Shown piece after piece: positions 1 through 5,666 of a stretch of 10,153 nucleotides of DNA. This stretch comes from a bacterium (lineage in GTDB: Bacteria; JALSQH01), in contig JALTID010000088.1 of the NCBI GenBank assembly GCA_027004335.1, forward strand, positions 1 through 10,153, written 5' to 3'. Each line of letters opens with the position of its first letter. The stretch's first letter is position 1. Below the pieces are notes generated by a model. The model was not told the DNA's origin and searched no databases. It worked only from the letters and a program-made list of their open reading frames with translations. A program made the position numbers and the translations under genes.

Positions 1-473
1 CTTTTCCCCCTATCACCTGTAAACAGGTAAACTGTCTCCACAGGAACAATTTGAAAAACGAGATCTACCGCCGATTCAAGGACCTCTTCCAGTGTATTAG
101 AATGTAAAAGAATCTTCCCCATCTGGTAGAGAGCGTAAAAGCTCAAGTTCTCAGTAGAAAAAGAAGTTTCTTTTTGCTCCTCTTCCTCAATAAGAGTAAA
201 AGTAATTCTATGTTCAGCAACAAAAACTAAATCCCCTTTGTTAACTCTTACCTTCCCTCTGATTTTTTCACCATTTACAAAAGTTCCATTGGTGCTACCA
301 AGATCTTCTACCAAAATCCCTTCATCTGTAATATAGAGTTTCATATGATGCCTGGAAACACCAGGATCTGGAATGGTTATATCATTTTCAGGAGATCTTC
401 CTACTGTATAGGTCCCCTTCTCAAGGATAAATTCTCTAACTTGCTCTCTATGCTCAATTAAGAGCTTATACAT
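1..473 (-). CDS. FHA-GAF domain signalling protein (5' part, runs off the window)
   Basis: Starts at ATG 473-471 and is open to the left edge, giving 157 N-terminal residues; the 3' end is missing. Residues about 1-95 form a forkhead-associated domain, a phosphothreonine-binding module. The visible signature is GRS at 25-27, SRHH at 40-43 and the block GSTNGTFVNG at 59-68. An acidic linker (EEEEQKE) follows. From about residue 112 the sequence LYQMGKILLHSNTLEEVLESAVDLV looks like the first helix of a GAF sensor domain. Known FHA-GAF proteins continue into an output such as a nucleotide cyclase, a histidine kinase, a PP2C-type phosphatase or a sigma-54 activator. Which one applies here cannot be seen. 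The start lies 2 nt after the stop of the small membrane protein gene and has no clear Shine-Dalgarno, so translational coupling and co-transcription are likely. The domain calls are firm; the biological role is unknown. Confidence 0.85.
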   Translation of the reverse strand, partial: MYKLLIEHREQVREFILEKGTYTVGRSPENDITIPDPGVSRHHMKLYITDEGILVEDLGSTNGTFVNGEKIRGKVRVNKGDLVFVAEHRITFTLIEEEEQKETSFSTENLSFYALYQMGKILLHSNTLEEVLESAVDLVFQIVPVETVYLFTGDRGK

Positions 474-475
474 TT

Positions 476-808
476 TTAATGTTCATGCCCATGATTTGAT
501 TCAGGCATCGGCTCCATCAAAGCAGCACCAGTAGCAAAAATAGCAACTGTCAACCCTCCCAGGAAAACAGAATACTGATAAAAATTAAGTGGCACATTAA
601 AAAAATTCAGGACAATTAAATATGACGCAATAACAACATTAACAATTTCAGGCCATCTTTTATCAGATACCATTCCAGCAAGGATCAAAACTGCTATTGC
701 CAAGACCAGAACCGTTATATCTCTCACAGCAAGGTGCAAATGATGTAATCTCACTCCAACTGGAATAAGAAATAAACCTAAAAAGAGATTAACCCAATCC
801 TGCCACAT
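476..808 (-). CDS. Small four-helix membrane protein, SPW-repeat-like
   Basis: A 110-residue integral membrane protein. I chose the ATG at 808 because GGAGGA sits at a good distance upstream and the protein then opens with MWQDWVNLFLGLFL, the tryptophan-rich start typical of SPW-family proteins. The longer frame reaching to about 937 reads through the terminator hairpin and is implausible. Four hydrophobic segments are visible at about 6-22, 29-47, 54-71 and 78-98. The W-x-x-x-V-N pattern recurs at the third helix (RWPEIVNVVIASYL), suggesting an internal duplication. Histidines cluster in the first loop (LHHLH) and at the C-terminus (HGHEH), which could bind a metal; this is only inference. 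It is probably transcribed with the downstream FHA-GAF gene from a promoter just upstream. The family has no well-defined function. Confidence 0.75.
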   Translation of the reverse strand: MWQDWVNLFLGLFLIPVGVRLHHLHLAVRDITVLVLAIAVLILAGMVSDKRWPEIVNVVIASYLIVLNFFNVPLNFYQYSVFLGGLTVAIFATGAALMEPMPESNHGHEH

Positions 809-838
809 AATAAATTTCCTCCATCCTTCTTCCCTTAA

Positions 839-866
839 ATTATATACAAAAAAAGCGGGGTGTAAA
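839..866 (-). promoter_or_regulatory. Sigma-70-type promoter for the SPW-like/FHA genes
   Basis: On the minus strand TTTACA (866-861) is followed after 16 nt by a perfect TATAAT (844-839). Transcription would start near 832, about 10 nt before the Shine-Dalgarno of the 476-808 gene. The -35 element lies in the loop of the preceding terminator hairpin. Confidence 0.6.
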
Positions 867-876
867 CCCCGCTTTT
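848..876 (-). terminator. Intrinsic terminator of the rhodanese gene
   Basis: A perfect 10-bp stem (851-860 with 867-876, AAAAGCGGGG against CCCCGCTTTT) closes a 6-nt loop. On the minus strand it is followed by a run of T (854-848). It lies 27 nt past the stop of the rhodanese ORF and ends that transcription unit. On the plus strand the downstream sequence is poor in T, so it is probably one-way. Confidence 0.85.
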
Positions 877-902
877 GCAAAAGAATCTTATAAAGAAAAA
901 AA

Positions 903-1217
903 TCAGCAGCCTTCTTCTTCCTCCTCTTTTTCCTCATTGCCTTTTTTATGCTTTGTCGCCATGAATTTCTTCCACCCTAACCATCCCCCTTCCAGATTGT
1001 AAACATGCCTGTAACCCATTTGTTTCAGTACATAGGTAGAAAATGCACCTCTTCCTCCTGTCTTGCAATAAACAACTATCTTTGCATTTTTATTAGGTAT
1101 CTTTTTGCCAATTTTAAATTCAAGCAATCCTCTATGAATATTTTCCCCGATGTGACCGCCAATTAGCCCCATCACATTGACTTTTTCAAAATCTGCTCTC
1201 TCGTTTGCAGGAGACAT
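903..1217 (-). CDS. Rhodanese-domain protein (intact 3' ORF of an amber-interrupted gene)
   Basis: 104 codons from ATG 1217 to TGA 903. The protein matches the second half and much of the first half of a single-domain rhodanese (sulfurtransferase). GHIGENI at about 21-27 corresponds to the usual GHIPGAINI, and IVVYCKTGGRGA at 47-58 is the active-site loop. Cys51 would carry the persulfide. YNLEGGWLGW at 73-82 is the conserved C-terminal strand and helix. The usual DxR motif before the first helix is not recognisable. The tail is charged, with a run of five glutamates and a final Gly-Cys. ATG 1217 has no Shine-Dalgarno and would begin inside the rhodanese fold. The same frame continues upstream past a TAG at 1253-1251 to starts at 1361 (good ribosome site) and 1427. 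This ORF is therefore probably the 3' part of a 152- to 174-codon gene carrying a nonsense mutation, a sequence error, or a read-through codon. A hairpin terminator follows it. Confidence 0.65.
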   Translation of the reverse strand: MSPANERADFEKVNVMGLIGGHIGENIHRGLLEFKIGKKIPNKNAKIVVYCKTGGRGAFSTYVLKQMGYRHVYNLEGGWLGWKKFMATKHKKGNEEKEEEEEGC

Positions 1218-1250
1218 TCCAAAGGTGGGAACAGTTTTAACCTTTCCATA

Positions 1251-1361
1251 CTATTTGATACTTCCTGACCCAAGTGAAAAAACTTTTGTGGGTATGAGTA
1301 AAGCTCTATCATCTATCACACTACCTTTTATAAAGTCTCTTCCGGAAATTTTTTTACCCAT
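1251..1361 (-). pseudogene. 5' segment of the rhodanese gene, ending in an in-frame amber codon
   Basis: ATG 1361-1359 is preceded by GGAGG with 7 nt spacing, the best ribosome site in this stretch. The frame gives 36 codons (MGKKISGRDFIKG onward), then TAG at 1253-1251. It then continues without any other stop (YGKVKTVPTFG) into the rhodanese ORF starting at 1217; 1361 and 1217 differ by exactly 48 codons. The same frame also extends upstream to an ATG at 1427 that lacks a Shine-Dalgarno, adding MRNPHGRFFVLKWGSS and a few more residues before a TGA at 1445-1443. The clean single-codon break argues that one gene was, or is, continuous here. Decay, a base-call error and suppression cannot be told apart from the sequence alone. 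Confidence 0.5.
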
Positions 1362-1447
1362 CAACCAGCCTCCTGTAATACTGCTTCCCCATTTTAAGAC
1401 AAAAAAGCGGCCATGTGGATTTCTCATATATTTACTGTAATTTCAAG

Positions 1448-1476
1448 GTGTTAATTAAGTTACAGGATATTGTCAA
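1448..1476 (-). promoter_or_regulatory. Possible promoter of the rhodanese gene
   Basis: A perfect TTGACA -35 box (1476-1471) is followed after 17 nt by a weak -10 candidate TAACAC (1453-1448). Initiation near 1441 would give a leader of about 80 nt to the start at 1361, or about 14 nt to ATG 1427. The -35 box is also part of the right arm of the inverted repeat at 1471-1510. Confidence 0.3.
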
Positions 1477-1510
1477 AATGCGCCTTTTGGGGGATTATGT
1501 CATTTTGACA
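1471..1510. repeat. Inverted repeat directly after feoB
   Basis: TGTCAAAATG (1471-1480) and its exact reverse complement CATTTTGACA (1501-1510) are separated by 20 nt. A second, overlapping palindrome, ATGTCA-TTT-TGACAT (1497-1511), shares the feoB-proximal arm. Two mutually exclusive hairpins are therefore possible. No T-run follows on the minus strand, so it is not a standard terminator. It may be an operator or a processing/attenuation structure between feoB and the rhodanese gene. Confidence 0.5.
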
Positions 1511-3463
1511 TTAAAAATGGAAAGGAAGAAGAATAAGCCTCATCAATAGAGAGACAATTGTAGCGACAACCGTTGTAAGTATAACCGTAAAAATAGTACC
1601 TTTTTTACCTATTTCTTTCCATAAAGCAGCCAGGGTTGCCACACAGGGTACATAAAACATAACAAATGTAGAAAAAACCAGCATCTGGGAAAAGGACATC
1701 ACACTTTTTATGGCTGCTAATTTTACACCAAGGGCCTGAAAGAGCATAATTAAGGTTAATTCCTTACGAAATATTCCAAAAATCAGAGTCAGACCTACCT
1801 CCTTAGGTAACCCCAGTAACCACGAAGTAAATGGAGAAAGGATAGCATTAATCACAGGAGCAAGTTTATAAAATTCAAGGATACTCAGGATCCCTGAGCT
1901 CAGCATCATGACGGGAATTGCAATATAAATAAATTCCTTAAGTCTGAGCCAGGTTTTGAGCCATACAATCTTTAGAGAAGGAAGATTATATTTAGGAATT
2001 TCAATTATTATTCCCGGTGTAACCTCAGGATAATATAAAAGCATAATTCTACCTATAACCCCGATCACGAATAAATTAAGAATGTAGAGAGTGATTGCTG
2101 CAAGAGGTCCTCCAAAATACCCCACAAGGCCCAGAATAACTGTGGTTCTCGCTGAACAGGGAATCATTGTTGAAAGAGCAGCAGTGATAAATCTCTCCCT
2201 GGTGGATTCAAGAGTCCTTGTAGCAAGTACACCGGGAACATTACATCCATAACCTAAAATAAATGGTACAACAGATTTTCCATGCAAGCCAATTCTGTGC
2301 ATAAAGATATCGGTAAGATACGCCACCCTTGGAAGATAACCTGTATCTTCAAGAAAAGAAAGACCAATAAAAAAAGGTAACAGATATGGGATAGCAATAG
2401 CAATGGCACCACCAATCCCCTGAATAAAACCCACTGCGATCTCCCCACCAAGAGTGTGACCAAAATAATCCCTTACCAGAACTGAAAAAGAATCAAGATA
2501 CTTCATAAAAAAGTCTTCCGCTGGTTCACCACCCTTAAAAACAATATAGAAAAAACCGTAAAAAACTCCTGCCAGGATTATGTAACCCCATACAGGGTGC
2601 ATAACAAGATTGTCAATCTTGTCATCGATAGGGATTTGAACTTTTCTAAAAGTAACCACTTCTTCAAAAATGGATAACGCTATCCCATGTCGGGATTTAT
2701 TCACCACTTCATAGGAATTTTCTCCAAATTCTTCTTCCAGATTTTGTTTTATTTCAATTATCTTATCTCTCGTTGGGTGGAACAGCCTATATAGGATCTT
2801 AGTTATATTTTCATCCTCTTCAAGAATCTTAATGGCAACAAACCTGAGGGGATAAGAAGAAACTGCTTCTTCATCTTTTAATATATTGACAACATTGCTA
2901 ATAGCTCCTTCAAGAGGTTTCTCATAAGTTGGAGGAGCAGGAATACATCTCTCTTTATTTTTAATGCATCCAGGAATAGAGTAAATGATCTCTTTAATAC
3001 CTTTGCCTTTTTTTGCAATTAATGGATAAACAGGTAAACCAAGCTCCTCAGAAAGTTTCTCAACATTAACTTCCTCTCCCCTTCGCTCCGCAACATCAAT
3101 CATATTTAAAGCAACAATTACCGGGATACCCAGTTCCATCAGCTCCAGAGTTAATTCCAGAGAACGCCCCAGAACTGATGCATCTAAGATATTTATTATT
3201 ACATCTACCTTCCCTGAAAGCAGGTATTTTCTTGATTCAAGTTCGGCTAAGTCTCTGGAGGAAAGTGAATAAAGACCAGGAAGGTCAACAAGTCTTGCTG
3301 TTTTACCAAGAATGGTAACTTTGCTTTCCTGATACTTTACTGTTGCCCCGGGAAAATTGGCTGAGATTGCTTTATAACCAGCTATTGCATTAAAAAATGT
3401 ACTCTTACCTGAATTGGGCTGCCCTACAAGCGCAACTGTGCAGCATAACTCACCCTGGGCCAT
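1511..3463 (-). CDS. feoB: Ferrous iron transporter FeoB
   Basis: A 650-residue inner-membrane Fe(II) uptake protein with an N-terminal G-protein domain. The GTPase motifs are all present: G1 GQPNSGKS at 14-21, G2 threonine in FPGATV (Thr41), G3 DLPG at 60-63 and G4 NMID at 120-123. A charged helical region of about 165-270 corresponds to the GDI-like linker. From about residue 290 a polytopic membrane region carries the two family gate motifs, GYGCNVP with Cys407 and YVPCVATLAAL with Cys607. It is shorter than the E. coli protein (773 residues) but within the range of compact bacterial FeoB proteins, and nothing key is missing. The start at ATG 3463 overlaps the end of feoA by 14 nt and has GGAGG 6 nt upstream, inside the feoA coding region, so the two are translationally coupled. 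No feoC follows. Expression is probably set by the iron-responsive operator in front of feoA. Confidence 0.97.
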   Translation of the reverse strand: MAQGELCCTVALVGQPNSGKSTFFNAIAGYKAISANFPGATVKYQESKVTILGKTARLVDLPGLYSLSSRDLAELESRKYLLSGKVDVIINILDASVLGRSLELTLELMELGIPVIVALNMIDVAERRGEEVNVEKLSEELGLPVYPLIAKKGKGIKEIIYSIPGCIKNKERCIPAPPTYEKPLEGAISNVVNILKDEEAVSSYPLRFVAIKILEEDENITKILYRLFHPTRDKIIEIKQNLEEEFGENSYEVVNKSRHGIALSIFEEVVTFRKVQIPIDDKIDNLVMHPVWGYIILAGVFYGFFYIVFKGGEPAEDFFMKYLDSFSVLVRDYFGHTLGGEIAVGFIQGIGGAIAIAIPYLLPFFIGLSFLEDTGYLPRVAYLTDIFMHRIGLHGKSVVPFILGYGCNVPGVLATRTLESTRERFITAALSTMIPCSARTTVILGLVGYFGGPLAAITLYILNLFVIGVIGRIMLLYYPEVTPGIIIEIPKYNLPSLKIVWLKTWLRLKEFIYIAIPVMMLSSGILSILEFYKLAPVINAILSPFTSWLLGLPKEVGLTLIFGIFRKELTLIMLFQALGVKLAAIKSVMSFSQMLVFSTFVMFYVPCVATLAALWKEIGKKGTIFTVILTTVVATIVSLLMRLILLPFHF

Positions 3464-3701
3464 TAAACTCCTCCACCACTATCCTAACAGCTACGCCTCT
3501 CCCAATGGCCACATCGCTACCACCAACCCTTACTCTAATGGGACCTCTTAAAAAACTCTGATTGATCACTTCAACAACTGTACCGGGCAGGATACCCATG
3601 TCATAGAGCCTTTCATACACACTTCTGCCACCATTAATTCCAACTACCCGGTATCTCCTACCAGCTTTTGCATCTGCCAGTGTTTCCACCACAAGCACCA
3701 T
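3450..3701 (-). CDS. feoA: Ferrous iron transport accessory protein FeoA
   Basis: An 83-residue cytoplasmic SH3-like protein that assists FeoB. The family pattern is clear: TLADAKAGRRYRVVGI at the start, ERLYDMGILPGTVVEV at about 30-45 and DVAIGRGVAVRIVVEE near the end. ATG 3701 has a purine run (ACAGG) touching it, so it lacks proper spacing. GTG codons 4 or 5 (near 3692 or 3689), which sit about 8 nt after AGGA, are credible alternative starts and would remove only MVLV. The stop lies within feoB (14-nt overlap), so the pair forms one operon. A DtxR-like box occupies 3708-3726, just upstream of the start. The family call is firm; the exact start is not. Confidence 0.94.
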   Translation of the reverse strand: MVLVVETLADAKAGRRYRVVGINGGRSVYERLYDMGILPGTVVEVINQSFLRGPIRVRVGGSDVAIGRGVAVRIVVEEFNGPG

Positions 3702-3707
3702 CCTGTA

Positions 3708-3726
3708 TTAGTTTAGCCTAACTTTT
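3708..3726 (-). promoter_or_regulatory. DtxR/IdeR-type iron box in front of feoAB
   Basis: The plus-strand sequence TTAGTTTAGCCTAACTTTT matches 15 of 19 positions of the DtxR/IdeR operator as I recall it (TTAGGTTAGSCTAACCTAA), with a near-perfect palindromic core GTTTAGCCTAAC. It lies between the proposed -10 box and the feoA start and would cover the start point of transcription. This is the expected place for a metal-loaded repressor that shuts off iron uptake when iron is ample. Confidence 0.65.
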
Positions 3727-3730
3727 TTAG

Positions 3731-3760
3731 TTAGTAAAACATCTCAATCGCTTCTGTCAA
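3731..3760 (-). promoter_or_regulatory. Promoter of feoAB
   Basis: A perfect TTGACA (3760-3755) is followed after 18 nt by TACTAA (3736-3731), or after 17 nt by TTACTA. The -35 box overlaps the aspS stop codon (3759-3757). No terminator separates aspS from feoA, so some read-through from aspS is possible. Confidence 0.5.
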
Positions 3761-5520
3761 GATTTTTTCTTAACAACTATCCCCAGTTCTAACAGCTGTT
3801 CGTAAGACACAGGGGATGGCGCTCCTGACATAAGATCCTGCCCTCGCTGAGTCTTAGGGAAGGCAATAACTTCTCTAATGGAGGATTCTTTTAAAATTAA
3901 CATCACAAGCCTATCCAGGCCAAAAGCTATCCCCCCATGTGGAGGCGCCCCATATTCCAGAGCATCTAACAGGAATCCAAACTTTAATCTCGCCTCTTCC
4001 TCAGAGATTCCAATGGCTTTAAATACCTTTTCCTGAATATCTTTTCTGTGAATCCTGATACTCCCACCTCCTATTTCTATCCCGTTTAATACAATATCAT
4101 ACGCCTTTGCCCGCACCTTTTGAGGTTCTTTTTCAAGAAGGTCAATATCCTCATCAAATGGCATTGTAAATGGATGATGAACAGATACCCAGCGTTTTTC
4201 CTCCCCACTCCACTCAAATAGTGGAAAATCCACCACCCATGTAAAGGCAAGTTTATTTTCATCTATCAAATTCTCTCTTCCTGCAATTTCTTTTCTTAAC
4301 CTACCAAGAACATCATAAGTCACATCAGGAGCATCAGCAATAAAGATCATCAAATCACCAATACCAGCATCCATTCTTTTCTGTATCTCTACCTTTTCCT
4401 CCTCTGCAAAGAATTTTGCAATGGGAGACTGCCATCCTTCATTCTGGATCTTTACCCATGCAAGTCCCTTTGCTCCAAAATCAAATGCAAAATCTGTTAA
4501 ATCATCGAGCTCTTTCCTGCTGTACTTCACTCCCCCGGGAACTGTGATACCCTTAACAATACCGCCTTTACCAACCACATCAGCAAAAACTTTAAATTTA
4601 CTTTTACCTGCAATTTCCGTTACATCTTTGAGAGTAAGGTCATACCTTAAATCAGGTGCATCTGACCCATATTTATCCATGGCTTCCTGATAAGAGATAA
4701 CTGGAAAAGGTGTTGTTAATTCAACACCAGCAACATCCTTAAAAATTCTATAGATAAGCCCCTCCATCACTTCAATTACATCTTCCCTTTCCACAAAACT
4801 CATTTCAACATCGATCTGGGTAAACTCAGGCTGTCTATCTGCTCTTAGATCCTCATCCCTGAAGCATTTTACTATTTGGAAATAACGATCAAACCCTGAA
4901 ACCATAAGGATCTGCTTGAAAAGCTGAGGAGATTGAGGAAGAGCATAAAAAGTTCCTAAATTCAGTCTTGAAGGAACAAGAAAATCCCTCGCACCCTCCG
5001 GAGTACTTTTAGTTAAAAAAGGTGTTTCAACTTCAATAAATCCATTTTCATCAAAATATTTTCTGGTAACCTGATAAAGTTTATGCCTCACAAATAAGTT
5101 ATTAAACATTCCATGTCTTCTCAGATCGATATATCTGTACTGGAGACGAAGAGATTCCTTAATATCTATATCATCCTCTATTTCAAATGGGGGATGTTTC
5201 GCCGTATTTAATATTTTAAGATCCGTAGCATATATCTCCCAATCCCCGGTAGCAAGGTTAGGGTTCTCGGTACCAGCTGGTCTTCTTGAAACAGGACCAG
5301 TCACTTCTATTACATACTCACTCCTGAGTTTTTTTGCCTCTTCGTGAAGTTTCTTATTCACATCAGGGCTGAAAACCACCTGAAATTTGCCTGTCCTATC
5401 CCGGAGATCTACAAAGATAACCCCACCGTGATCCCTTGCTGTGTGAACCCAACCCTGTAAAGTCAGGATTTTTCCTTCATCTTCTCTGTTCACTTCACCA
5501 CAATATTTACTTCTCCGCAT
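3757..5520 (-). CDS. aspS: Aspartyl-tRNA synthetase, probably non-discriminating
   Basis: A 587-residue cytosolic class II synthetase of the bacterial type, which charges tRNA with aspartate using ATP; the length is normal. The N-terminal OB-fold anticodon-binding domain covers about 1-110. Motif 2 is [18 protein letters not shown] from residue 220. The bacterial GAD insertion lies at about 280-420. Motif 3 is [12 protein letters not shown], with GLDR at 534-537. His31 (RDHGG) and Gly83 (RRPAGT) fall at the two positions known from Pseudomonas aeruginosa AspRS to relax specificity. The enzyme is therefore expected to charge tRNA(Asn) with Asp as well, for amidation by GatCAB. ATG 5520 is preceded by GAGGTG at 5 nt, supporting this start. 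The gene is divergent from clpB and lies just upstream of feoAB. Confidence 0.97.
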   Translation of the reverse strand: MRRSKYCGEVNREDEGKILTLQGWVHTARDHGGVIFVDLRDRTGKFQVVFSPDVNKKLHEEAKKLRSEYVIEVTGPVSRRPAGTENPNLATGDWEIYATDLKILNTAKHPPFEIEDDIDIKESLRLQYRYIDLRRHGMFNNLFVRHKLYQVTRKYFDENGFIEVETPFLTKSTPEGARDFLVPSRLNLGTFYALPQSPQLFKQILMVSGFDRYFQIVKCFRDEDLRADRQPEFTQIDVEMSFVEREDVIEVMEGLIYRIFKDVAGVELTTPFPVISYQEAMDKYGSDAPDLRYDLTLKDVTEIAGKSKFKVFADVVGKGGIVKGITVPGGVKYSRKELDDLTDFAFDFGAKGLAWVKIQNEGWQSPIAKFFAEEEKVEIQKRMDAGIGDLMIFIADAPDVTYDVLGRLRKEIAGRENLIDENKLAFTWVVDFPLFEWSGEEKRWVSVHHPFTMPFDEDIDLLEKEPQKVRAKAYDIVLNGIEIGGGSIRIHRKDIQEKVFKAIGISEEEARLKFGFLLDALEYGAPPHGGIAFGLDRLVMLILKESSIREVIAFPKTQRGQDLMSGAPSPVSYEQLLELGIVVKKKS

Positions 5521-5552
5521 TCTTCACCTCTTTTTATTTTTCAATTGCTTAA

Positions 5553-5581
5553 ATTATATTAGGAGAAAGAAAATTTTCCAG
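5553..5581 (-). promoter_or_regulatory. Promoter of aspS
   Basis: A perfect TATAAT (5558-5553) lies about 33 nt upstream of the aspS start, with only a weak -35 match (CTGGAA, 5581-5576) at 17 nt spacing. Confidence 0.45.
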
Positions 5582-5598
5582 AGAGAAAATCTATCTCG

Positions 5599-5626
5599 TT
5601 GACTTTAACAATTTTCTGCTTACATT
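5599..5626 (+). promoter_or_regulatory. Candidate vegetative promoter of clpB
   Basis: TTGACT (5599-5604), a 16-nt spacer, then TACATT (5621-5626), about 40 nt before the clpB start. I see no CIRCE repeat and no sigma-32-like promoter in the 146-nt divergent region, so heat control, if any, is not through a recognisable element. The strong ribosome site AAGGAGG (5652-5658) follows. Confidence 0.4.
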
Positions 5627-5666
5627 TTTAATAGTAAACAAATAAAGTGTTAAGGAGGTGAAAAAT

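Noticed and set aside
809-937. N-terminal extension of the SPW-like protein (Lys/Arg-rich start from 937)
   Set aside because: It would translate the terminator hairpin and overlap the rhodanese 3' end; the start at 808 has a good Shine-Dalgarno and the family-typical first residues.
1251-1253. Pyrrolysine as the meaning of the amber codon
   Set aside because: Known pyrrolysine proteins are chiefly methylamine methyltransferases; there is no reason for it in a rhodanese, and no pyl genes are in the window. Kept only as one untested option in the findings.
1177-1440. Plus-strand reading frame opposite the rhodanese gene
   Set aside because: No ribosome site, no recognisable domain, and it is antisense to the frame that carries the rhodanese signal.
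1471-1510. CRISPR repeat or mobile-element end
   Set aside because: Only one pair of short arms, with no regular spacers, transposase or target duplication nearby.
4421-4690. Plus-strand reading frame within aspS
   Set aside because: Shadow of the conserved aspS coding sequence. The same applies to the antisense frames at 6335-6643 and 7223-7426 in clpB, and 9284-9499 in gspN, and to the same-strand, alternate-frame ORF at 2254-2463 within feoB.
5569-5578. Palindrome GAAAATTTTC between aspS and clpB
   Set aside because: Short, AT-only core in an AT-rich spacer; expected by chance and not repeated nearby.
5521-5666. Heat-shock control element (CIRCE or sigma-32 promoter) ahead of clpB
   Set aside because: No TTAGCACTC/GAGTGCTAA pair and no convincing sigma-32 hexamers were found; only vegetative-type promoter elements are visible.
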